Under the pieces are notes generated by a model, which worked only from the letters and a program-made list of their open reading frames with translations, did not search any database and was not told where the DNA came from. From the NCBI GenBank assembly GCA_021107685.1, contig JAIOSH010000164.1, positions 1 through 10,443 of the forward strand: a stretch of 10,443 bases of DNA, read 5' to 3'. The position numbers were made by a program, and so were the translations under genes. Source of the DNA: Bacteroidales bacterium. Its GTDB lineage: Bacteria; Bacteroidota; Bacteroidia; Bacteroidales; SMBSF39. Shown here piece after piece: positions 1 through 6,381 of the stretch (within the stretch, counting starts at the first letter, position 1; each line of letters begins with the position of its first letter).

Positions 1-2741
1 ACTGCCTGGTTTTTTTTAAGAGTTTTAACAACCGGGTTAAAATTTTTCCTGTTATGCAGATTTGTTTCCTGAACAGTAACAGCAAATTCTCTTTTAGCAC
101 GTTTAATTTGATGCTCTTTTAATGTTAATCCTTTATTTAATGATGGTATTATATAATTGAATTGAATTTGCGAAGCTTTAATGATTTGTTCAGCAATTTT
201 TCTGCCATCGCCTATCGCTTTGATAGCAGTAGAAGCTCCTCTCATTGCATCTCCACCAATATAAAGATTTTTGATTTTTGTTAGATAAGTTACAGTATCA
301 GCTTTTAATAATTTCTGGTCAATAAAATCAATGCTCAATTCCTGACCAATTGCAGGAATTATAGTATCAAACTGTAAATCAAATTCTGTTCCTTTGATTT
401 TAACCGGCTTAGGTCTGCCGCTTAAATCCTTATCCTCAAGTATCATTTTTATACAAGTAAGAGATTTTATCCTGCCTGATTCAATATTTATTCTTTCCGG
501 TGCTGTAAGTTCAATTATTTTTATGCCTTCTTCCAAAACTGTTTTTATTTCGGTGATATCAGCAGGCATTTCTTTTTTTGTTCTGCGATATATAATACTT
601 ACTTTTCCGTTTTCACCAACCAAACGATTGGCTGTCCTTGCTGCATCCATAGCAGTGTTTCCACCTCCAATAACAGCAACATTATTTCCTAAATCTGTTT
701 TAATTCCTTTATGAATATCAGATAAAAATTGCAGAGGATCCAAAACACCTTTTGCATCTATGCCTTTTATGGCAATTTTTTTTGATAATTGAGCACCTGT
801 AGATAGATAAATATAATGGTTATTTTCCTGTAATTTTTTAAATATTTTTTTATTAACTTTATAATTATAATGAATTTTTACACCTGTATTTTCAATTCTT
901 TTTATGTCATTTTTAACAGCTTGCATACTGAGTCTGAATGATGGTATTACACCTGAAATCATACCACCTGCTTTGCTTTTGCTTTCATACACATTTACTT
1001 CAAATCCTGCCAAACTAAGAAAATATGCACAGGATAAACCTGAAGGTCCTGCTCCGATAATGGCAACTTTTAATCCATTTTCTTTTGAAACTTGCGTAGA
1101 TTCAGAAATCTTTAAAACATTATCGGAATTTTTTTCTGCGATAAATCTTTTAATTTCACGTATCAACAATGAATTGTCATAATTTATCCTTGTACACTTT
1201 ATTTGACATAAATGGTCGCATATCATACCTGTAACCAAAGGAAAAGGATTTGTGTTGATAATAACTTCAAATGCTTTGTCAAATTCTCCTTTTGAAGCAT
1301 AATACATATAATCGGGAATATTCTGATGGGTCGGGCATGTTTCAACACAAGGAGCTTTTATACAATCAAAATACTGTAAAATTCTTTTAGTTTTAATATC
1401 CGGTTCATATAAATCATGTTTTTTATATGAATCTCTTTCAACAACTTCATCAGCATATTTATTCAGATTACTTAATGCAGAATCATTAACATCAGTACTT
1501 TTAGAATTATTTTTTTGCAAAATAAACTGATTAATATCTTTTGCTTTATTTTTAACAAAATCATCATATAAATTCTTTAGATACTGATTTAATCGTGTAT
1601 AACCACCGGGTTTCAAAATATCGGAACATACAGTTACAGGCTTTAATCCGCACGCAATAATATCAGAAATATTAAAAGCATCAGCTCCGGCAGAAAATGA
1701 AATATCTAATTTTCCATTAAATTCATTCTGTATTTTTTTTGCAAGATTTATTGAAATCGGATGTAATGCCCTGCCACTCATATACATCATCTTTTCCTTT
1801 GAAGAGAAAATATTTTTATGATTAATGCTTTCAAGAGTATTTGTAAGTTTTATACCAAAATGAACTTTGTTCTTTTTTGCAGATGAATTTAAGGATTTAA
1901 TAATATTAACAGCATCAGGATATTTCAAATCGTGTTGAAAAGCTGATTCAGGAATTTTGGTTTCAAAGCCTGATTTATCATTTAATATTTTATGAAGTTT
2001 TTCAGAACCAATAAGTGTAGGATTTAATTTAATTGTTGTATGGAGTTTTTTTTCTTTAATAAGATATAAACCGATTTTTTCAATTTCTTCGGGTGGACAA
2101 CCATGCATAGTGGATAAAGTAATATTATCGGATATACAATCAGGTATTTTGAGATTAATAATATTCGGATATAAATTCTTTAATGATTCTATCTTTTTAT
2201 TTTTTTCAGTTTTGCAATCTTTCATTTTTTCAAAAAACCATTGAACATTAGGCATTAAAATTCCTTTCATATCATAGCCAACACTCATATTAAAAATAGT
2301 TCCCAATTCATTATTGCTGTTCCATCCGAATTTATCCTTTAATATATGAATTATTATCCACGCATTTAAATATTGATCAAACGATTCGGAAATTTTCAAT
2401 TCTTGCGACCATTCACAATTATATCCTTCATCCTGCATATCTATACAAGGCTTTGAAATACTTAATTCGTCCAAAGTCTGAATTGTTTTTAATTCAATAA
2501 ATCTGGCACCACATAAGCATGAAGCAATTATATTTTGTGATAGCTGAGTATGAGGACCGGCAGCAACACCTATGGGGGTTTCTAACAATTGTCCGAATCT
2601 GAAATCTTTTAAAATATTATTTTTATGAGGGAGATAAAATAATTTCTTCGGGATATTAAAAATTTGATTTTTCTCTTCTAATTCATTAAAAATTATTGAA
2701 AGTAATCGTTTTATAGATATAATTGTAAATTTGTCTGTCAT
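1..2741 (-). CDS. ygfK: YgfK, FeS-flavoprotein oxidoreductase (C-terminus cut by window edge)
   Basis: Open frame from an ATG at 2741 to the left edge (913 codons, no stop), so it is a 3'-partial gene; E. coli YgfK is a little over 1,000 residues. The N-terminal part resembles a dihydroorotate-dehydrogenase-like barrel: PIGVAAGPHTQLSQN at 56-70, KPCIDMQDEGYN around 97-108, STMHGCPP near 210, KPGGY near 375. A GltD-type [4Fe-4S] segment follows (CIKAPCVETCP near 457-467, CDHLCQIKC near 508-516). Then come an FAD Rossmann motif (GAGPSG near 562), an NADPH motif (GGGNTAMDAAR near 690) and the closing FAD motif (GGDAMRGAS near 826). The family's C-terminal ferredoxin-like part should lie beyond the edge. 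YgfK is annotated as a putative selenate reductase subunit and belongs to the selenium-linked molybdenum hydroxylase / anaerobic purine-degradation cluster. An in-frame TGA lies ten codons upstream and no other ATG intervenes, which fixes the start. No Shine-Dalgarno is seen. No in-frame UGA is present, so there is no selenocysteine in this part. Confidence 0.9.
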   Translation of the reverse strand, partial: MTDKFTIISIKRLLSIIFNELEEKNQIFNIPKKLFYLPHKNNILKDFRFGQLLETPIGVAAGPHTQLSQNIIASCLCGARFIELKTIQTLDELSISKPCIDMQDEGYNCEWSQELKISESFDQYLNAWIIIHILKDKFGWNSNNELGTIFNMSVGYDMKGILMPNVQWFFEKMKDCKTEKNKKIESLKNLYPNIINLKIPDCISDNITLSTMHGCPPEEIEKIGLYLIKEKKLHTTIKLNPTLIGSEKLHKILNDKSGFETKIPESAFQHDLKYPDAVNIIKSLNSSAKKNKVHFGIKLTNTLESINHKNIFSSKEKMMYMSGRALHPISINLAKKIQNEFNGKLDISFSAGADAFNISDIIACGLKPVTVCSDILKPGGYTRLNQYLKNLYDDFVKNKAKDINQFILQKNNSKSTDVNDSALSNLNKYADEVVERDSYKKHDLYEPDIKTKRILQYFDCIKAPCVETCPTHQNIPDYMYYASKGEFDKAFEVIINTNPFPLVTGMICDHLCQIKCTRINYDNSLLIREIKRFIAEKNSDNVLKISESTQVSKENGLKVAIIGAGPSGLSCAYFLSLAGFEVNVYESKSKAGGMISGVIPSFRLSMQAVKNDIKRIENTGVKIHYNYKVNKKIFKKLQENNHYIYLSTGAQLSKKIAIKGIDAKGVLDPLQFLSDIHKGIKTDLGNNVAVIGGGNTAMDAARTANRLVGENGKVSIIYRRTKKEMPADITEIKTVLEEGIKIIELTAPERINIESGRIKSLTCIKMILEDKDLSGRPKPVKIKGTEFDLQFDTIIPAIGQELSIDFIDQKLLKADTVTYLTKIKNLYIGGDAMRGASTAIKAIGDGRKIAEQIIKASQIQFNYIIPSLNKGLTLKEHQIKRAKREFAVTVQETNLHNRKNFNPVVKTLKKNQA

Positions 2742-2803
2742 TTTCTCTATAATTTCATTTCCTTTGCCTCAGCCTTAATAATACAATAATAATAACTATT
2801 CAG

Positions 2804-2888
2804 TGCCTAAAGTTTGAAATGCCTACACTTCGACTTCATTTCGGCTTCGCTCAATGTGCACGCTCAGTGTGAAAAATGCCTAAAGTTT
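2804..2888. repeat. Direct repeat TGCCTAAAGTTT with a GC-richer core
   Basis: TGCCTAAAGTTT occurs at 2804-2815 and again at 2877-2888, with a third partial TGCCTA at 2820-2825. Between them lies a GC-richer block containing two near-identical copies of CGCTCARTGTG (2848-2858 and 2861-2871, one mismatch). Such fragments are common intergenic repeats in Bacteroidetes as far as I recall; other copies in the genome would confirm it. No coding function is suggested. Confidence 0.5.
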
Positions 2889-2891
2889 TAG

Positions 2892-3053
2892 TTACTTGTC
2901 AATTTTAAATAATGAATAACGAACACCCAATAATGAATTTAGAAATAAAAAACTTCAGTTTTCCAATGTGTTTTTTCTAACTGTTTTTATACTTTGCATA
3001 ATTATTGCAAAATCAATTAATCGGTCTTCTAAATCATATTTCTTAAATTTCAT
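2892..3053 (-). pseudogene. Degenerate four-helix-bundle (S23/IVS-like) protein remnant
   Basis: Reading from an ATG at 3053, the frame gives 32 residues beginning MKFKKYDLEDRLIDFAI, followed by an in-frame TGA at 2957-2955. The same frame continues for 20 residues (containing LNSLLGVRYSLFKI) to a TAA at 2894-2892. The first part resembles the N-terminus of the four-helix-bundle family (typical pattern KxYDLEERLIDFxVxII), which derives from 23S rRNA intervening-sequence proteins and is usually about 115-125 residues. The second part looks like the short C-terminal tail many Bacteroidetes copies carry. The central helices are missing, so this looks like an internally deleted relic rather than a working gene. 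The match rests on remembered family patterns over a short stretch, so it needs a search. Confidence 0.5.
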
Positions 3054-3086
3054 TATTATTTATTCTATATTCGTTATTCATTATTT
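2907..3086. repeat. 17-bp inverted repeat bounding the four-helix-bundle remnant
   Basis: AAATAATGAATAACGAA at 2907-2923 is a perfect inverted copy of TTCGTTATTCATTATTT at 3070-3086. Similarity continues imperfectly inwards (an ATAATGAA segment followed by a T/A-rich stretch in both arms). The pair encloses the four-helix-bundle remnant and would let its transcript fold end to end. Confidence 0.7.
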
Positions 3087-3231
3087 CAATTCTCAAAAAT
3101 AGTTATTAGCTAAGAACATCAAAATATGATTTTGCCTTGGTTCGCCAATATTACAATTATTTTTTATTTTTATCCCAAAACTTCGGGATTGGTTGACTGA
3201 TTAGTTACCAATATTAATTTTATTTTCAAAT

Positions 3232-4161
3232 TTATATTTTTTCATCAATATTGTCTTTTGAAACACCGTAATGTTCATCCTTTTCTATATTTCCTAAAGG
3301 TTCAATATGAACAAGGATATCATAAATATTGTCAATATTTTCTTTTAATTTATTTTCTACATTTTTTGCAATTTGATGAGCTTCTGATACTTTAATATTT
3401 TTATCAACTTCAACATCCAAATCAATAAAAAACAAATTAGAAGTTTTGCGAACCCTTATCCTATGCGGATTATATGCTCCTTTAACAGAATCGACTGCTT
3501 TAATAATCTTATGATAAATTGTAGTATCTTTAACTCCATCCATTAATTCGGTATTTGTTTCCATAAATATTTCAAAAGCTGTTTTCATAATCCAAATACT
3601 TACAGCCATAGCAGTAATTATATCAAGTACAGGCATTTCAAGAATAAATGTAAAGAACAATCCTAATAAAACAGAAATGGAAATAATGATGTCGTTTCTC
3701 ATATTCTTTGCATTAGCAAAAAGCATAGAACTTTCTGTTCTTTTTGCAATTTTATATTGCCAAAACGAAAGTACGCCTTTTCCTGCGATAGATAATATTG
3801 TTACATAAATTGCGATAATAGAAGGAATTTCATGCTCAATGCCATTAATAATTCTGGATATTGTTGAAATAAAAAATTGTGCCCCGACAAAAAAAATAAT
3901 AAAAGCTAATACTTTCGTAGCAAGTGTTTCAGCTTTTTTATATCCGTATGGATATTTTATATCAGGAGGTTTGGAAATAATCTTTGCTGTAAAAAGGGTT
4001 ATAAAAAAAGTCAGTATATCTATACTTGAATCAATTCCATCTCCTATAACTGCCAGACTTCCTGAAATAAATCCAATAGTTATCTTTAATACGGCAAGTA
4101 TTGTATTTCCAATAATACCAATCCATGATGCCCTGACAATTTCTTCTGACCTTGATTTCAT
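3232..4161 (-). CDS. Cation diffusion facilitator (CDF) family metal efflux transporter
   Basis: A complete 309-residue CDF protein, the usual length for the family. The N-terminal half is membrane-embedded, with hydrophobic segments around 12-30, 33-60, 83-101, 112-132, 158-175 and 178-197. Transmembrane helix 2 carries the DxxxD metal ligands (D44 and D48 in DGIDSSIDI). The helix 5 site reads N153-x-x-x-D157 in NAKNMRND, where zinc/iron members such as YiiP have HxxxD. The cytosolic ZT-dimer domain (about 205-290) includes HRIRVRKTSN and ends in the typical VHIEP (284-288). The expected role is proton-coupled export of a divalent cation across the inner membrane; the missing helix 5 histidine argues against a standard Zn2+ site and leaves Mn2+, Fe2+ or another ion open. 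It is transcribed alone, divergent from the nucleotidyltransferase gene. It starts at ATG 4161 without a Shine-Dalgarno. Confidence 0.88.
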   Translation of the reverse strand: MKSRSEEIVRASWIGIIGNTILAVLKITIGFISGSLAVIGDGIDSSIDILTFFITLFTAKIISKPPDIKYPYGYKKAETLATKVLAFIIFFVGAQFFISTISRIINGIEHEIPSIIAIYVTILSIAGKGVLSFWQYKIAKRTESSMLFANAKNMRNDIIISISVLLGLFFTFILEMPVLDIITAMAVSIWIMKTAFEIFMETNTELMDGVKDTTIYHKIIKAVDSVKGAYNPHRIRVRKTSNLFFIDLDVEVDKNIKVSEAHQIAKNVENKLKENIDNIYDILVHIEPLGNIEKDEHYGVSKDNIDEKI

Positions 4162-4181
4162 AAAAATTATTTATTATAGTA

Positions 4182-4189
4182 CAAATATA
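4182..4189 (-). promoter_or_regulatory. Possible -7 element of the CDF gene
   Basis: On the minus strand these bases read TATATTTG, matching the Bacteroidetes -7 consensus TAnnTTTG, about 20 nt ahead of the ATG at 4161. No clear -33 TTTG is seen at the expected spacing, so support is partial. Confidence 0.35.
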
Positions 4190-4204
4190 TAAAGAAAGAT
4201 TAAT

Positions 4205-4212
4205 TATCTTTG
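4205..4212 (+). promoter_or_regulatory. Possible -7 element of the nucleotidyltransferase gene
   Basis: TATCTTTG matches TAnnTTTG and lies 64 nt before the ATG at 4277. No matching -33 TTTG is seen. The element sits back to back with the putative minus-strand element at 4182-4189, so the divergent pair would share upstream DNA. Confidence 0.35.
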
Positions 4213-4276
4213 AATGAAAAAAATCTTTATTTATTAAGGTGGAAACATCTATCAATAATGAAAAAAAAAAAAAATT

Positions 4277-4885
4277 ATGTATAAAAAAAATTATTCTGTA
4301 ATAATTCTATCTGCCGGTAATTCATTCAGAATGGGCTTTCCAAAGCCTTTCTTAAAATGGGATAAAAATACAAACTTTTTAAAAAAAATTGTTCAAGAGT
4401 ATAAAATATTCGGTTGTAAGGAAATTATTGTTATTTTAAATAAAGATGGAATTAAATTCTATGAACAAAATAAATATACCTTTTTAAAAGACACTTACAT
4501 TATAATAAATAAGCATTTGGAATATGGTCGTTTTTATTCTGTTAAATTAGGATTAAAGGAAATGAGCAAACCTTCTCCTTGTTTTATTCAAAATGTTGAT
4601 AATCCATTTATTAATAAAAATATTTTAACACAAATCAGTAATAATTATTTAAAAAATGCTTATACTGTTCCTGTATTTCAGAATAACGGTGGACATCCTG
4701 TACTTATTTCCGAAACTATTGTAAAATATATTTCTTCAATAAAAGAAAATAATTTGAATTTAAGAAATATTCTAAACAAATTTAGCAGAAATAATGTAAG
4801 TGTAAATGATGAAAAAATTCTCTGTAATATAAATACGCCTGAAGATTACGAAAATTTATTTAACTCAAGTTTCAGAGAGATATAA
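4277..4885 (+). CDS. MocA/MobA-like nucleotidyltransferase (NTP_transf_3 type)
   Basis: A 202-residue protein of the family that transfers a nucleotide to molybdopterin or to small phosphorylated substrates. The N-terminal nucleotide-binding signature is LSAGNSFRMGFPK (11-23), equivalent to LAAGxSxRMGxPK of MocA. QNVDNPFI (105-112) matches the family's metal-binding xxDxP segment. GGHPVLIS (138-145) corresponds to the RGHPVLF motif, and INTPEDY (185-191) to the C-terminal DIDTPEDY. It is close to the usual length of about 190-200. In E. coli, mocA (ygfJ) directly precedes ygfK; here the gene lies near ygfK but is separated by the CDF gene and faces the other way. Cytidylylation of the molybdenum cofactor for a hydroxylase is therefore a reasonable inference, but another sugar or alditol nucleotidyltransferase cannot be excluded. 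A run of 14 A's lies just upstream of the start. Confidence 0.8.
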   Translation: MYKKNYSVIILSAGNSFRMGFPKPFLKWDKNTNFLKKIVQEYKIFGCKEIIVILNKDGIKFYEQNKYTFLKDTYIIINKHLEYGRFYSVKLGLKEMSKPSPCFIQNVDNPFINKNILTQISNNYLKNAYTVPVFQNNGGHPVLISETIVKYISSIKENNLNLRNILNKFSRNNVSVNDEKILCNINTPEDYENLFNSSFREI

Positions 4886-4966
4886 GAATTAAAGATGTTA
4901 CTAATCAACGTGTTGACATGCACAATTATTGATATTATATTTTAAACGTTATTTATTGTCCAAATT

Positions 4967-5000
4967 TTTGTTGTTATAATAAAAATATTTAATATTTTTG
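4967..5000 (+). promoter_or_regulatory. Putative promoter of tRNA-Leu
   Basis: TTTTTGTTG around 4965-4973 and TATTTTTG at 4993-5000 fit the Bacteroidetes -33 TTTG / -7 TAnnTTTG pattern. The gap is 19 or 22 nt depending on which TTG is counted. It lies about 35 nt before the tRNA, consistent with a short 5' leader. Confidence 0.55.
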
Positions 5001-5034
5001 CACTCGTTTTTTTAAATTAGTAAAATAATAAACT

Positions 5035-5117
5035 GCGGATGTGGCGTAATTGGTAGCCGCGCTAGACTTAGGATCTAGTGGTCATAGACCGTGGGGGTTC
5101 GAGTCCCTTCATCCGCA
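5035..5117 (+). tRNA. tRNA-Leu (anticodon TAG)
   Basis: An 83-nt class II tRNA. The acceptor arms GCGGATG (5035-5041) and CATCCGC (5110-5116) pair fully, and the discriminator is A5117. The anticodon stem CTAGA (5062-5066) pairs with TCTAG (5074-5078) around loop CTTAGGA, giving anticodon TAG at 5069-5071, which reads CUA leucine codons. The long variable arm (GGTC-ATA-GACC) is typical of tRNA-Leu. The T-loop is TTCGAGT. CCA is not encoded. No integrase gene or direct-repeat attachment site is visible next to it. Confidence 0.95.
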
Positions 5118-5132
5118 CTTTTAATAAAACCT

Positions 5133-5360
5133 GCAAGATAATATCTCATTATAACACTTTGCTGTGCTAAAAGATGATTAGCTTTATATTATGCAACATA
5201 AATTATTTGAAATTAAGGATATTTTTTGAAATTGATAGAAATTTATTGAGAACTCTATTTTAATATCTATAAATTTCTAATTTTCTATTTTACAATATGT
5301 TGCAGAACAGTAAAATCTCATCATAGCAAAACGTTATAATCAGGATAATATTATTATTGC
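5133..5360. repeat. About 228-nt imperfect foldback (nested inverted repeats)
   Basis: Several pairs of complementary segments are nested around a centre near 5250. GCAA at 5133-5136 pairs with TTGC at 5357-5360, and ATAATAT at 5138-5144 with 5348-5354. ATTATAAC (5148-5155) pairs with GTTATAAT (5333-5340), continuing through TTTGCT (5158-5163) against AGCAAA (5325-5330). GCAACATA (5193-5200) pairs with TATGTTGC (5296-5303), and TAGAAATTTAT (5236-5246) with ATAAATTTCTA (5269-5279). No gene is present. The element fills the space between the tRNA and the 3' end of the PLP-enzyme gene. It could be a foldback (MITE-like) element or a long hairpin ending transcription; the sequence does not decide. 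Confidence 0.6.
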
Positions 5361-5392
5361 TTAATTGGTTAAATTACTTGATAGTTAACATT

Positions 5393-6352
5393 TCAAAAAA
5401 GATTTGTTTTAAAAAACTTATTAAAATCAATATTTCCGCCTGAAATAATTATTCCTATCCTTTTATTTTTAAAATCAAATTTATTTTCGAGAAGTGCAGC
5501 CAAAGGTACAGCAGATGAAGGCTCAATAATGACTTTCATTCTTTCCCAAATAAGTCGCATTGCTTGTATAATACCTGCTTCGCTAACTGTTACTATTTTA
5601 TTTACATATTTTTGAATAATAGGAAAAGTGAGGGTTCCAAGAGAAGTAAGCAAACCATCAGCTATTGTATTTGGATTGATCGATGGAATAAATTTTCCTT
5701 GATAGAATGACTTATATGCATCATCAGCCTGTTTTGGTTCTACTGCAATAACTTTAGTTTTTGGAGAAATATAAAAAGTGCTCAGTGCTGTGCCACTTAT
5801 CAGACCACCTCCGCCTATCGGTGCAATAATATAATCAAGATTTTTAACTTTTTCAAAAAACTCTTTAGCAACTGTTGCCTGACCTGCAATTATGCGATAG
5901 TCATTATAAGGATGAATTTCAACAGCATTGGTTTGTTTTATAATCTTTTTTAAACCTTCTTCTCTTGATTTTAAAGTTGGTTTACAGAAGGTGATAATTC
6001 CTCCATAATTTTTTACTGCTGCAATTTTAACAATGCTTGAATTTTCGGGCATTATTATAAAAGCCTTAGTATTTCTTATACTTGCAGCGCGTGCCAAAGC
6101 TGCGGCATGGTTTCCAGATGAATGAGTACATACACCTCTATATAATTCTTTATTATTTAAAGAAAAAACGGCATTAATAGCACCACGTGATTTGAAAACA
6201 CCGGCTTTTTGAAAATTTTCACATTTAAAGAAAAGATTAGCTTTAAAAAGATTATCAATACTTTGAGAAGTTAAAACAGATGTATAATGAACATACTTTT
6301 TGATCCTTTCAGCAGCTTGTAATATTATTGAATAATCTGGTGGTTTATTCAA
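5393..6352 (-). CDS. PLP-dependent serine/threonine dehydratase or serine racemase-like enzyme
   Basis: A 319-residue fold-type II PLP enzyme, the normal length for the serine racemase / single-domain catabolic threonine dehydratase group; the C-terminal ACT-like regulatory domain of biosynthetic IlvA is absent. The PLP-binding lysine is K54 in FKSRGAIN. SSGNHAAAL (78-86) is the substrate/cofactor loop, and the phosphate is held by the tetraglycine loop PIGGGGLISG (178-187). EPSSAVPLA (277-285) and SGGNID (304-309) complete the family pattern. It likely deaminates L-serine or L-threonine to the 2-oxo acid plus ammonia, or racemises serine; 3-hydroxyaspartate is another possible substrate. The start appears to be TTG at 6352: an in-frame TAA lies four codons upstream and no ATG occurs near the N-terminus, which is needed for the conserved first helix. 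It follows the phosphatase gene by 29 nt and is probably co-transcribed with it. Confidence 0.88.
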   Translation of the reverse strand: MNKPPDYSIILQAAERIKKYVHYTSVLTSQSIDNLFKANLFFKCENFQKAGVFKSRGAINAVFSLNNKELYRGVCTHSSGNHAAALARAASIRNTKAFIIMPENSSIVKIAAVKNYGGIITFCKPTLKSREEGLKKIIKQTNAVEIHPYNDYRIIAGQATVAKEFFEKVKNLDYIIAPIGGGGLISGTALSTFYISPKTKVIAVEPKQADDAYKSFYQGKFIPSINPNTIADGLLTSLGTLTFPIIQKYVNKIVTVSEAGIIQAMRLIWERMKVIIEPSSAVPLAALLENKFDFKNKRIGIIISGGNIDFNKFFKTNLF

Positions 6353-6381
6353 TTGGTTGATTTATTGGTTATTTTGAAAAT

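Larger units (their letters stand above)
2742..3231. other. 490-nt gap between ygfK and the CDF gene, repeat-rich
   Basis: This gap holds no intact gene. From left to right it contains a short direct repeat with a GC-richer block (2804-2888), a decayed four-helix-bundle reading frame on the minus strand (2892-3053), and the inverted repeats bounding that remnant (2907-3086). Further right are two weak inverted repeats without a T-run (about 3172-3212). It should also contain the promoter of ygfK, but I see no convincing TAnnTTTG element on the minus strand close to 2741. Confidence 0.6.

Noticed and set aside
394..1182. Plus-strand open frames at 394-714 and 904-1182
   Set aside because: They are antisense to the continuous ygfK frame, which carries clear family motifs across the same bases; their translations have no recognisable domain.
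3172..3212. Terminator after the CDF gene (ATCCC...GGGAT and ATTGGT...ACCAAT pairs)
   Set aside because: Stems are only 5-6 bp and neither is followed by a T-run on the minus strand, so they do not meet the pattern of an intrinsic terminator.
3839..4255. Plus-strand frame at 3839-4192 and minus-strand frame at 4031-4255
   Set aside because: Both overlap the CDF gene in other frames and show no motifs; the second one is only a frame-shifted reading of the CDF N-terminus.
5035..5360. tRNA-associated integration site
   Set aside because: No repeat of the tRNA 3' end, no integrase and no mobile-element genes were found in the window.
5393..6352. Assigning the PLP enzyme as YgeX (2,3-diaminopropionate ammonia-lyase) because of the nearby ygeY
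   Set aside because: At 319 residues it is much shorter than YgeX (about 400) and its motifs (FKSRGA, EPSSAVPLA, SGGNID) match the serine racemase/threonine dehydratase group better.
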